A DNA stretch of 64,000 nucleotides, from positions 3,195,175 through 3,259,174 of the forward strand of contig JAJHZJ010000699.1 of NCBI GenBank assembly GCA_023548195.1, given 5' to 3'. The DNA is from Bettongia penicillata ogilbyi (Eukaryota; Chordata; Mammalia; Diprotodontia; Potoroidae). Position 1 is the stretch's first letter, and each line of letters opens with the position of its first letter. The position numbers and the translations under genes were made by a program. The notes below the pieces were generated by a model. That model did no database searches, was not told the origin of the DNA, and was given only the letters and a program-made list of their open reading frames with translations. Positions 1 to 12,270 of this stretch are shown here, piece by piece.

Positions 1-1352
1 ATTCTAATCAGGGACTTCAAACTCACCTTCTCAAAACTAGATAAATCTAACCACAAAATAAATGAGAAAGAGGTAGAATTTTAGAAAAGCTAGATATCAT
101 AGACCTCTGGAGAAAACTGAATGGGGATAGAAAGAAACATGCCTTTTTTCAGTGGTACATGGAACCTACACAAAAATTAACCATATGTTAGGGCACAAAA
201 ACCTCACAATCCAATGCAGAAAGTCAGAAACTTAACACATCCTTTTTAGATCATGATGTAATGAATATTACATGTAATAAAGATCCATGGAATGATAGAT
301 TAAAAATTAATAGGAAACTAAATAATCTAATCCTAAAGAATGAGTGGGTCAAACAATAAATCATAGAAACTATCAATAACTACATCAAAGAAAATGATAA
401 TAATGAGATAACAAATCAAAAGTTATGCAAGGCTACCAAAGCAGTTTATATGGGGAAATTATATCTGTAAATGCTTACATGTATCAAATATAGAAAGAGG
501 TGACCAATGAATTGAGTATACAACTAAAAAAACTAGAAAAAGAACAAATTTTAAATCCCCAATTAAACATCAAATTAGAAATACTGAAAACCAAAAGAGA
601 TTAATAAAGTTGAAATTAGGAAGACTATTGAACTAATAAATAAAACTAAGAGCTGGTTAAAAAAAACAATAAAATAGATAAACCTTTGGTGAATTTGATT
701 AAAAAGAATGTCAAATTACCAGTATTAAAAATGAAAAGTGTGAATGAATACAAAATTAAAACAATAATTAGGAGCTATTTTGCCCAACTGTATGCCAATA
801 AATATGCCAATCTAAGGGAAATAGGTGAATATTTACAAAAATATAAATTACCCAGACTAAGAGAAGAGGAAATAAAATGCTTAGATCACTCCATTTCAGA
901 AAAAGAAATTGAACAAGCTATCAATGAACTCTCTAAGAAAAAGTCATCAGGTCCAGAAGGATTTACAAGTGAATTCTGCCAAACATTTAAAGAACAATTA
1001 ATTCTAATATTATATAAACTATTTTGAAAAATAGGCAAAGGAGCCCTACTAAGTTCTTTTTATAATACAAATATTGTACTGATACCCAAACCAGGAAGAG
1101 CCAAAACAGAAGAAAATTACAGACCAATTTCCTTAATGAATATTGATGCAAAAATTTTAAATAAAATATTAGCAAAGAGATCACAACAACTTATCATGAA
1201 GACAATACACTATGACCAGGTGAGATTTACATCAGGAATGTAGGGCCAGTTCAATATTAGGAAAAGTTATCAGCATAATTGATTGTATCAATGACACAAT
1301 TATCAAAATAGATACAAAAAAAGCTTTTGACAAAATACAGCAACTATTCCTA

Positions 1353-1925
1353 TGTAATGGCAAGTAAAGTAGCATCTTTTGCTGTTTTTGTTCTGACATA
1401 ATCAAGAAGTATAATACCTCTATTTGAATGTGACTAAGGAGGATCTTTCCCACTCATTGTTGGGCCTGGGAGGATTTATAAGAAGGTCCAGGTTTTTTGT
1501 TAATGAAGCACTGGATCTTATGGGATGTAATGCCCTCTGACTCTAAAAAATGTATAAAGACTTGAGGGTGAGGTTTTACTTTGGGACTTAGTTTTGGTAA
1601 GAAGGTGCCAGAGGAGGACCCTGGGGAGCTGCTAAGGAGCTCCCAGACTTTGAGAACCCAAATGTCATGCTTCCCTCTCTGGTCAGAAAGCTGTCTGTCT
1701 GTTGAATTATGGTCAGACAGAGGAAACCATGTCTGTTGATTACTTTGGGGTTCAGGGTATTGACTCCCCTGAACTAGGTGAATGATGTATGTGCTAGACT
1801 AAAGGACTGATACATGTACTTGATTAAAGTGATTGTTAACCCCTCAAAAGTTACCTTTCCTTTTATGAATGCAGAACTAAGAACCTGTCATAGAAGCCCC
1901 CCTCGCCGTGTGTGTTACTGTTACA
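1353..1925. mobile_element. Solo endogenous-retrovirus LTR inserted in L1
   Basis: A 573-bp block interrupts the L1 RT region. It begins TGTAA and ends TTACA, the TG...CA ends with short inverted repeat expected of an LTR. It is flanked by TCCTA (1348-1352) and TGCTA (1926-1930), a 5-bp target-site duplication with one mismatch. Removing it restores continuity of the L1 ORF2 sequence. A TATAAAG-like motif lies near 1552. No internal gag, pol or env sequence is present, so this looks like an LTR-LTR recombination remnant. Confidence 0.72.
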
Positions 1926-3400
1926 TGCTATTAAAAACACTACAGATCACAGTAATAAATGGAGTTTTCCTTAAAATGATAAGTAGTGTCTATCTAAAAC
2001 CATCAGCAAGCATTATATATAATGAGGATAAGCTAGAAACATTCCCAGTAAAATCAGGGGTGAAACAAGGATGTCCATAATAACCACTGTTATTCAATAT
2101 TGTACTAGAAATGTGAGCTATAGCAATAAGAGAAGAAAAATAAATGGAAGGAATTAGAATATGCAATGAGGAAACATAGCTATTGCTTTTTGCAGATGAT
2201 AATGGTGGTACACTTAGAGAATCTGAGAGAATCAACTAAAAAACTACTTGAAATAATTAACAACTTTAGCAAAACTGTAGGACATAAAACAAACTCACAT
2301 AAGTCATCAGTATTTCTATATACTATTAATAAAATTCAGCAGCAAGAGATAGAAAGAAAAATTCTGTTTATAATGACTGTAGACAACATAAAATATTTGG
2401 GAGTCTACCTGCCAAGACAAACCCAGGAACTATATGAATACAGGTAGAAACTATATGAACTAAGTGAACACAATTCCAATATACTTTTCATACAAATAAA
2501 GTCAGATCTAAATAATTGGAAAAATATTAGTTCCCCATGGGTAGACTGAGCTAATATAATAAAAATGGCAATTCTACCTAAATTAATTTAATTATTCAGT
2601 GCCATGCTAATCAAACTCCCAAAAATTATTTTATAGAGCTAGGAAAAAAATAACAAAATTCATCTGGAAAAACAAAAGGATGAGAATATGAAGGGAATTA
2701 ATGAAAATAAATATAAGGGAAGGTAGCCTAGCCATATCAGATCTAAAACTATATTATGAAACATCAATCATCAAAACAATTTGATGGATCAGTGGAATAG
2801 GTTAGGTACACAAAATATAGTAGTCAATGACTATAGTAATCTCCTGTTGGATAAACCCAAAGATCAACTTCTGGGATAAGAACTCACTGACAAAAACTGC
2901 TGGGAAAACTGGAAAACAGTATGGCAGAAACTAGGCATAGACCAACATCTTATACCATATACCAAGATAAGGTCAAAATGGGTACATGATTTAGTTACAA
3001 GGGGTGATACCATAAACAAATTAGGAGAGCAAGTTATAATTTACCTGTCAGATCTATAGAGAAGTGAAGAATTTATAACCAAACAAGAGAGAGAGAAAAT
3101 TAAGAAATGCAAAATGGATAATTCGGATTACATTAAATTTAAAAAGTTTTGCACAAACAGAACCAGTGCAACCAAGATTAGAAGGGAATCAGAAAGCTGG
3201 GGAGGAAATTTTTACAACCAGTGTTTCTGATAAAGACCTCATTTCTAAAATCTATAGAGAACTGAGACAAATTTATAAGGCTACAAGTTATTCCCCAACT
3301 GACAAATGATCAATGGATAAGAATAGGCAGTTTTCAGATAAAAAAATTAAAGCTATCCATAGTCATAAGAAAAAATGCTCTATATCACTATTGATTAGAG

Positions 3401-3582
3401 CAGGCCTGTACAACCTACAGCTCACAGACTTGCTGCATGCCAAAGGATTTCTAGAGGCCCATGAAAAATGTAGAGGAAAACATCTTTTGTATGTAGAGGA
3501 AATCCTTTGATCCTTTGGCATGCTGCAAGTGACCTGCTGGCTGTAAGCTGCCTGTGGGTCACAGCCACACTGTGCAGGCTTG
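3401..3582. mobile_element. Short hAT-like MITE with perfect 8-bp target duplication
   Basis: A 182-bp insertion within L1 is flanked by identical GATTAGAG copies at 3393-3400 and 3583-3590. Its ends CAGGCCTGTACA and, on the complement, CAAGCCTGCACA form imperfect terminal inverted repeats. The interior folds further through a ...TTGCTGCATGCCAAAGG... segment and its complement. It has no coding capacity. An 8-bp duplication and CAG-type ends are typical of hAT transposons; the family was not identified. Confidence 0.75.
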
Positions 3583-4540
3583 GATTAGAGAAAGGCAAAT
3601 TAAAACCATTCTAAAGTACTACCTTACACCTATCCAGCTTGGCTAATATGACAAAAAAAGGAAAATAATAAATATTGCAGATGTGGAAAAATCAGAGCAT
3701 AAATGCATTAGTGCATTGTTGGGAGAGTTGTGAACTGATACAACCATTCTGGAGAACAATTTGAAACTATGCCCAAGGGCTACAAAATTATGTATACCCT
3801 TTGCTCCAGTAACACCACTACTAGGTCTGTATCCAAAAGAGATCATAAAAAAGGGAAAAGGCCCTGCATGTACAACAATATTTACAGCAGCTCTTTTTGT
3901 GAAGGCAAAGAATTAGAAATTAAAAGCGTCCACTTAATTGGGGAATGACTGAACCAGGTGTGGTAAATGAATGTAACAGAATGCTATTGTGCTATAAGAA
4001 ATGATGAGCAGGTGGACTTTAGAAAAACTTGGATAGACTTATATGAACTGATGCTGAGTGACGTAAGCAGAACCAAGAGAACATTGTACACAGTAATAGC
4101 AACATTGTGTGATGATCAACTTAATAGACTTAGCTCTTCTCATCAATACAAAGATTTAATTCGATTCCAAAAGACTCATGATGGTAAATGCTATACACAT
4201 CCGGAAAAAGAACTATCAAATCTGAATGCAGATAGAAGCATACTATCTTCTCTTGTTTTATTTGTTTTTTTCTTTATTGTGATTTTTCCCTTTTGTTCTG
4301 ATTCTTTTCACGACATGAATAATATGGAAATATGTTCAGTATGAATGTACTTGTATAGCTGTATCTGATTGCTTGCTGTCTTGAGTAGGGGAAAGCAGAT
4401 GGAAGGAAAAAAATTCATAACTCAAAATCTTATGAAAGTGAATGTTAACTATATTTACATGTAACTGGTGGGAAAATAAAATACTTTTAAGTGGGGGAAA
4501 TTTTAAAAATAAAAAGCTAATATAGATTTTTTAAAAAAAG

Positions 4541-7300
4541 AAATTATCAAGGAAAGTTGCCCTGATAACTTGAAACCAGATGGCAAAATAGATATTGAAA
4601 GAATCCACTGATCATCTCAGCAAGGAGATCACAAAACAAAGACTCCAAGGAACATTATAGCCAAATTTCAGAACTATCAGGTCAAGGAAAAAAATACTCC
4701 AAGTAGCCAGAAAGAAATAATTCAAGTATCAGGGAGCCACAGTCAGGATTACATAGTTCTTAGCAGCTACAACATTAATGTATCAGAGATTGCAGAACAT
4801 GATATTCTGGAAGGCAAAGGAGCTAGCACTAAGCGCTACAACCAAGAATCACCTACCTGGCAAGATTAAGCGTAATACTTCAATGACCATTTTTAATGGT
4901 CATTCAATGAAATAAAAGGATTTCAAGCTTTCATAAGAAGAGACTAGAATTGAACAAAAAATTTGATCTCCAATATCAAGACCCAAGAGAAGCTTAAAAA
5001 TGCAAAAAAGGGAAATAAAATATAAAAATGAAGTTGAACTGCTTACAATTCTTGAAAATTGTACCACTCATAGTACAGCTAGAAGGAACATATGTAGACA
5101 AAATCACAAGGTGATTTTGAGGCATGACATAAAAAAGTAACTAAAGGATGAGGAGGAGGAGTACACTTGGTGCAGGAGGAGGGGAGAGATAGAATGAGGT
5201 GAATTATTTCACATGAAGAGGTATACTAGAGGGGAAGATGGAAAGGTAGGCAATGGGCATTGCTTGAATCTTGCTCTAATAAGAATTGACTCAAAGAAGG
5301 AATAATACAAGCAATCAGTTGACTATAGAAAATCTTACAAAACAGGGAAGTAGGAGGGGAGCGGATTAAGTAAAAAGGTGGGGACTGACAGAAGGGAGGG
5401 CAGATCAGGGGAGGTGGCAGACAGAAGCAAAACACTGGTGTGGAGGGAAAGGATGAAAGGAGAGAGAATGAACAGGAGAAAAATAAGATAAAGGGAAATA
5501 TTTTATATTTTTATATTCACATAATTGAATATAAATGGGATGAACTCTCCCATAAAATAGAAGTAGGTGGAAGAATGAATCAAAATCAGAATCCTACAAC
5601 ATATTGTTTGCAAGAAACCCACTTGAAGCAGAGAGACATGCACAGTAAAGGTACAGAACTGGAGCAGAATCTGTTATGCTTCAGTCGAAGTAAAAAAAAG
5701 CAGGGGTAGCAATCCCAATCTTAGTCAAGGCAAAAGCAAAAATAGACCTAATTAAAAGAGATAAGGAAGAAAACTACATCTTGCTAAATGGTACCATAGA
5801 TAATGAATAATATCTATGCTAAATGTATATATGCCAAGTGGTATAGCATCCAAATTCTTAAAGGAAAAGTTAAGTGAGTTATAGGTTCATGACCAAAGAA
5901 GAAACAGAGAGTATTATAAAATATAAAATAGATAATTTTAATTTTATTAAATTGAAAAGCTTTTGCACAAGCAACACCAATGCAACCAAGATTAGAAGGA
6001 AAGCAGAAAACTAGGAAAAATCTTTGTAGAAGGTGTCTCTTATCAAGGACCTAGAAGCCCTTATCAAGGGCTCATTTCTCAAATACATAGAGAACTCAGT
6101 TAAATTTAGAAGACTACAAGTCATTCCCCAGTTGATAAATGGTCAATGAAAATGAACAATCAGTTTTCAGATGAAGAAATCAAAGTTATCTATAGGTATA
6201 TGAGGGAGTACTCTAAATCACATTTGATGAAAGGAATGAAAATTAAAACAACTCCAAGGTATACCTCACACCTATCAGATTGGCTGTGACAAAAAAGGAA
6301 AATGAGGAATGTTGGAGAGGATATGGGAAAACTGGTTTATTAATGCACTTTTGGCGGAGTTGTGACCTGATCCAACCATTCTGGAGAGCAATTTGGAACT
6401 ATACCCAGAAGGTAACCAAACTGCACCAGCAATAACACTACTAGGTCCGTATCCCAAAGAGATCATAAAAATGGGGAAAGAACCTATATGTGCAAAAATA
6501 TTTATAGCAGCCCTTGTCATATTGGCAAAATATTGGAAATTGAGGGGTTGTTCAGAATTGGGCAACGGCTGAACAAATTGTAGTATATGAATGTAATGGA
6601 AAACTATTGTACAGTAAGAAATGAAGGACACGCAAGAATTGTACAAACTGATGCAGAAATGAGCAGAACCTGAAAAACATTCTCCATGGCATCGGCAACA
6701 TCATGTGAAGGTCAAGTATGAATGACTCAGTTCTTCTCAGCAAAACAATCATCCAAGACAAATACAAGAGACCCACAAAGGTAAATGCTATCCATATCCA
6801 GATAAAGAACTGGTAGACTCTGAATACAGATCAAAATATACTCTTTTCCACTTATTTTATTCTTTTTCACATTTTTTTCTTCAGATTTGTTTCTTCTTCA
6901 CAACTGTGACTAACATAGAAATATGTTCTACGTAATAGCACCTATATAACCTTCAGGAGGGGAACCTGTGGTCTTGAGGCCACATGTGGCCTTCTACATT
7001 CTCAAGTGTGGCCTTTGACTGAATCTAAACATCACAGAACAAATCCCTTTAATAAAAGGAAAGGATAATAAGAGGATTTGTTCTGTAAAATGTGGACTCA
7101 GTCGAAAGGCCATACCAAGGACCTAGAAGGCCACATGTGACCTCAAGGTCACAAGTTCCCTACCTTGACCTATATCAAATTGTTCACCATTTTAGGAAGA
7201 GGGAAACGGAGAGAAGGAGGAAGAAAAATTTGGAAATAAAAATCTTGTAAAGATGAATGCTAAAAACGCTCTTGATACAGGTAATAGATGGTTTTTAAAA
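4541..7300 (+). mobile_element. L1 LINE, internally deleted copy
   Basis: Starts in the ORF1/inter-ORF part of L1, matching 20580-21040. The endonuclease N-terminal region follows at about 5590-5705 (motif CLQETHLK). After a deletion at about 5820-5920 it jumps to the ORF2 C-terminal region (LKSFCTSNTNATKIRR-like) and the 3' UTR. The 3' UTR is interrupted by a hAT-like MITE at 6954-7167 and resumes to about 7300. All frames are broken. Confidence 0.8.
6954..7167. mobile_element. hAT-like MITE with long imperfect terminal inverted repeats
   Basis: The left end reads CAGGAGGGGAACCTGTGG and the complement of the right end reads CAAGGTAGGGAACTTGTG. Complementarity continues for about 90 bp per arm, so nearly the whole 214 bp can fold into a hairpin. 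ACCTATAT occurs at 6940-6947 and 7168-7175 and may be the 8-bp target duplication, with six extra bases between the left copy and the terminal repeat. It lies inside an L1 3' UTR. Confidence 0.75.
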
Positions 7301-8330
7301 ACTGCTCCTTTATATTAGTTATGAAAGTGCTATTTCTCTTTTATTTCTACATTGATATTCTAGATCTTTTGTTGCATTAGGTATCTTTTTCCTATTTTGA
7401 TTATTACAGTATTAAATCTATAAAAATTAATATTCATAGTATTGTCATAGTATTCTATTGGTATGGCCCAACCAAGAACACTGAATATTTGCCCAGCTTT
7501 TAAGTTTTTTATTTCTTTAGTAAGCATTTTGCAATTAAATCTATTGATTCTCAAATATTTCATTCATCCTAAAAATGATTCTAAATATGATTTTCCTTTT
7601 TCCTTATTGCATCTTAGATTTTGTCTTTATACCACCACCACTACCATCTTCATAGCCAACATATAAGAAGCACTTTATGCCTTGCAAAGCACTTTACAAA
7701 TATTTCATTTGATCCCCACACAATCCTCAGAGGTAGGTGTGATTATATCACCATTTTACAGGCATAGAAACTGAGGAAGACAGAGGCTAAGTGATTTGCC
7801 CAGGGTTATGTAATTCATAAGTACCTGAGGCTAGATCTGAACCCAGACTTTCCTGACTCCTAGTCTACGGTTCTAGACATAGTGCCACCTAGCTCCTAAT
7901 ATAGTAGAGCTGTATGGGTTTATTTGGTAGCCGACAACTTTGCTCAAGGTAATAATTATCACAATTTCTTAGGTTATTCTCCAGGATTTTCTAAATAGAC
8001 CACCATATTATCAGCATATTAGGGATTATTTTATCTCCTCTGCCTATCTTTACACCTTTTTTCCTCCTTGTATTTTTGTTATTACTAACATTTCCAGAAC
8101 TTTATCAAATGATAGTGGAGATAATAGGAATCTTTGCTTTGCTTCCTTTTTTATTTACTGGGAAAGTTTTTGGTGGATATCCATTGCTGATGATGTTTGC
8201 CTTTTTATTTACATGGATACTTTTGTAGTTATTTTTGGTTTGTTTGTTGACTTTCTAATGTTTTAAAATGAATATTCAGTTCTTAGTACTCTTCCCTATT
8301 TTGTTAAAATATAAATTTAGGGCTATGTAA
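7301..8330 (-). mobile_element. Old L1 ORF2 fragment, reverse orientation, split by a SINE
   Basis: The minus strand carries the L1 RT region; the complement of the FADD neighbourhood lies near 8000-8015. Two blocks (about 7310-7655 and 7905-8290) are separated by a SINE. It is more diverged than the + strand L1 copies to its left. No reading frame is intact. Confidence 0.65.
7657..7900 (-). mobile_element. CORE-SINE/MIR-type element
   Basis: Contains the antisense CORE segment (CTAAGTGATTTGCCCAGGG) and the antisense tRNA-like head near CCACCTAGCTCC. It also has the usual segment where threshold-like text 'cattttacaggcatagaaac' occurs. It sits inside a reverse-orientation L1. Confidence 0.75.
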
Positions 8331-11267
8331 AGAATATTTTTTCTCATTCCAAATGATTTTTATCCCCTCTATTGATATCAATACCACAAAACTGACAATT
8401 TGAAGAATGTACTTCAGAAACTGAAAGAGTGTTGTATACCTTGCTTGTCTGGAGCAGTGTCATTCTTTCATATTAAAGTAACTTGTTACATTGATTGAGA
8501 ACAATGCAAAGTAAAAAAAATATATATAAGCTTCCAAACAGTTACAATAATTTGTTTCTTGGAGAAATTACTGAGTTTATTTTGCTGAGGTGCTGGTCAT
8601 TTTTATGTGAGCATTGAGCACACAAAAGACAGGATTTCCCAATGTTCTGTGCAAAGACTGCAATCATTTCAACAGAATGAAATCACAAGGAAATTTCTCT
8701 CACAGAGGTTCCCAAACTTATTTGGCCTACTGCTCCCTTTTAAAAAAAATTTACCCAGTACCCCTCTGAAAATCTACTTTTTTAACCTTTAAAGTTTTTT
8801 TCTGAAATTTGCATCATTTCAAAAATATATATTTTAAAATATTTTAAATTTAATAATTTATTATAAATTTGAGGGTTTTTACCCATTGATGAAATATTGC
8901 ATCATGTAACCATATAGTATCATGTTATAAATAAGTTATTACATGCATATATTCATGCTAATGCATGCTAGACTTCCCAACAACATGCGACATGCTTGCC
9001 TGATCACAAATACTTGTTAAGACCTGTTGGTGGACTTGACCACTTATTGGTTGTAAATTGCATTTTGTGTATTTATTTGGAAAATAATGTAATCACTATG
9101 ACTTTAACTCTGTTACACAATAGATGAAACATGTATGAATAGTTTTTCAAAATTTTCTTCTCTTCCTTCCTTATACTTCCACTGTCCCCTTATTTTCATT
9201 TAACACACTCCGATTGCACCTGAGGCTAATTCCACTCCACCACCTCAATCATTCCAGCACCCCCAGGGGTCCACTTTGGGAACCTCTGTGAGTATGAGAA
9301 AAATAGCAAGTCTCTTTGCCAAGGAATATCCCAAAGTTTTGACCAGATTCTTTGATTCCCATAGCTTATATAAAGATCTTCCTAAAGGCTTTTCATGATG
9401 CCTGTTAAAGGCAGTAATATGACATGAAGTGAGTGTCTGGACAGACAATTTGATGAAGGTCCTGAAGAAAATGAATGAGAGTTAAGTATCTTGCTTTTCT
9501 GTAGGAGTATGTCTTGGCTTTACACAGGTATGATATATCCCACCAATTGAAAACCATCCTGATACAAAGGGAATGAAACTGGTATATTCCAGGCCATTTA
9601 TTCGACTTCATGTATCTACCCCATTTCTGCCACTACATTAAGGTCCTCTGAGCTACTTCTGTGTTTTATGTTATAAAATCAGTTGTCGTTGCTTGCAAGC
9701 AATTTTCTTAACAAAAGTAAAGATTTCGTTGCTATGAATTGAGAGAGAAAGATAGTTTCATTTGACTACAATAAGCACTTAACTGAGAGACTTGATTTGG
9801 AATTTTACAATGTATTTAATTGAATAAATGGGAGAATTCCTGGTTAGTCACAATCATTCTTGTATAGTATTTTTTTCTCATTCAAAATCATTTGAATTTA
9901 CCACCTCAATAGATATCAATGTGACTGGTTATTTGAAGAAAGTGCTCTTGAAACTAAGAGTTATAAATCTTTCTTCTTTGGAGCAGTATGCCATTTCTGG
10001 GTATGGAAGTAACTTGTCCCATTGATTGAGAACAATACAGAGGCAAAGAAATAAAACCCTCGTGTTCAAAGAGAGTTAGTTGATTTCAGCATGGAACTGG
10101 AAGTCTAGGTCCATTTATTCTTTAGATAAATCACTGAGTCTGTTTTGCTGAGTTTCTGAGAATTCTCATATAAGCAACAGGCATACTGAAGATAAGATTT
10201 GCTGTTATTTTATGGAAAGACTGCAGTCATTCCAATAGGGTGGAATCACAAAGAAATTGCTCTAAACCATGAGAAATATAGCCAAATTGTCTGTGGCATA
10301 AAATACTCCAAGGCAATAACCACATTCTTTGATTCCCATAGACTACATAGAGATCTTAAAAGCTTTCCACAATTCCTCCTAAAGGCAACAATGCAATAGG
10401 AAGTAGATGACTGGACAGGCTGATGGATGAAGATCTTAAAGAAAATGAATGGAATGTAAGGGTCTTGCTTTTGTTGTTGGAATATATCTTTCCTTACATG
10501 GACATAATAGTTCTGAATAATTGGAAATCATCCCAACAGACAGGGAGTGAATTTGTTATATTGAAAGTCATTTATTTGATTTCAGGTAGCTCCTATATTT
10601 CTAACACTATATCAAAGTCTTCTGAATTACCTTTGCGTTTATGTGCTAAAAAAAGCAATTTCCTCCCCAAGAAGGCAATATTTCATTTGCAAAGATTGAG
10701 AAGGAAAGCTGGCTTTGATTGACTGTAATGATCAACTAACTGGAAGATTCTCTTAGGATTTTAAAAATATATTTAATTCAAGTAATGGAAGAGATTTCTG
10801 CTTGGGCATAATCATTCCAATAGAATTTTTTTTCTCATTCCAAATGGTTATTTTTATTTGCCTCTTTTATTTGTCTTTATTGCCTCTATAAATATCAGTG
10901 TAACAAAATTGGAAATTTGGAGTAGATGATCCAGAAAGTGAATATGATTCATATCTTGCTTCCCTCTAGTAATATGCCAATCCTTTCTATTGGAGCAATT
11001 TCTCCCAGTGATTGAAAACAATGTAAAATTAAACAAAATCAAGCCATTTTATTTCAAGCCAGTTACTTGACTTCATCATATAACTGAATATCCAATTCAA
11101 TAATTTGTTCCCTTAGAGAAAGCACTGAGTTTGTTCTGCTGAGGTTTTTATGGTGCTCATAAAAGCATCATGCACCCTGAAGATATTTCCTTTTTTTCCC
11201 TTATGGAAAGGCAACTGTCATATCTTTTTCAATAAAATAGAATCATAAAGAAATTGTTCTAAACCAT
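8330..11267. repeat. Degenerate tandem repeat array, block 1 (unit about 0.95 kb)
   Basis: Three successive units share ordered landmarks. One is a GATTGAGAACAAT-like motif at 8493, 10024 and 11010. Another is a GATTCCCATAG-like motif at 9354 and 10331. Once the 586-bp hAT insertion at 8703-9288 is subtracted, unit spacing is 945 and 986 bp. Units are clearly diverged from each other, with no open frame and no resemblance to the neighbouring LINEs. The third unit is cut at 11267 by an L1 5' end; similar sequence resumes near 17983. The family was not recognised. Confidence 0.75.
8703..9288. mobile_element. Non-autonomous hAT-type DNA transposon
   Basis: The left end reads CAGAGGTTCCCAAACTTATT and the complement of the right end reads CAGAGGTTCCCAAAGTGGAC, giving terminal inverted repeats with a perfect 14-bp core. 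It is 586 bp long, AT-rich and non-coding. It interrupts the first unit of the tandem array, since removing it restores the unit length. No clean 8-bp target duplication was found. Confidence 0.72.
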
Positions 11268-12270
11268 GGGTGGAGCCAAGGTGGTAGAATGATGTCAGCA
11301 TTTTTGGGCAACTTTTCCAACACATCCTCTATACAACAAAATTTTAAAATATGCCAAACTGGATTTTTAGTGGGAAAAAAAAAATCAACAAAAAATCACA
11401 GTGAGTCATTTTTTCCAGGCAAGGGCAGCTTAGAGAAACATAAATAAAAATTCCCTTGACACTAAAGAGGTAACTGACTAGAAGTACACTGCAGAAGAAA
11501 ACCAGCTGTGGGTTGCAGTGGCATTATCACAGGAGTAGGCTGAACACCTGGTCATAAAGAGATTTTAGAGCACTGGGAGCAGGATCAGATGAGTGACCCA
11601 GTTCTAGGTTATAGTTCCATGGTGGAGAGGAGTAGTCATAATCACAAGGGAGCAAGAGCACTACCTGAGTAAAGAACAGAGTGACCCCAGATCGCACCAT
11701 TTTGGAAGCACTGAAAACTTACAGGCCCCCACTGAACTATGAAAATAGCACACAGACATAAGATACTAAAGGTCAAACCAGTCATAACTGCCAGAGGTGA
11801 TCAGAGCTTAACTCTAACCTAAAATCTAAAGTCAAGAAATGGCTAGAAAAATGAACAAACAGAAACAAAATGCTGCTATAATGACAGAGAAGTTCAAGAC
11901 AAGAAGACAATGATTTACAAACATCTATAAGCAAAACCCCAATTTAAAAAATACAGATTTTTTTTTAAAAGCTCAACAAGAATTCCTATAAGAGTTTAAA
12001 AAAGGCCCCCACATATTTTTTTTAATCAAATAAGGGCAATAGAAGAAAAAAATGGGGAAAGATGTGAAAGCTATGCAAGACAATTATGAAAAGAGAATTA
12101 ACAGCTTTGTAAGAGAGGCTGAAAGTCAGGCCTCCCCCCCCCCAAAAAAAAACAAGTAAAGAAAATAACTTTGTAAAAAGTAACACTAAATAGAGATTCG
12201 GGATGGAGTCACCTTTTTTTCCATATCTCTCCTCTGCCAAATGATTTTTTTTTTCTAAAAGCACTTTTAG
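11268..12270 (+). mobile_element. L1 5' UTR and start of ORF1 (third 5' UTR lineage)
   Basis: Begins with the L1-type start GGGTGGAGCCAAGGTGG and continues through a 5' UTR related to, but clearly different from, those at 13681 and 14096. An ORF1-like start (MARKMNKQKQN) lies near 11838. Stops follow quickly, and a C10/A9 homopolymer junction sits near 12137. The 3' side is truncated. Confidence 0.68.

Larger units (their letters stand above)
1..4515 (+). mobile_element. L1 LINE, ORF2 and 3' end, degenerate, 5' side cut by window edge
   Basis: Translated pieces in order match L1 ORF2: the end of the endonuclease (a decayed SDH-type motif near 250), the pre-RT segment with [14 protein letters not shown] (about 925-975), the RT segment with PVKSGVKQGCP (about 2045-2080), a FADD-like box (about 2190), then the C-terminal region to about 4200 and an A-rich tail near 4490-4515. 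Stops and frameshifts interrupt every segment, so no protein is made. It is interrupted by a solo LTR (1353-1925) and a small hAT-type element (3401-3582). The family is certain from RT motifs; the subfamily was not assigned. Confidence 0.88.

Noticed and set aside
8695..9296. 8-bp target duplication of the hAT element at 8703
   Set aside because: The flanking octamers TTCTCTCA and TGAGTATG do not match.
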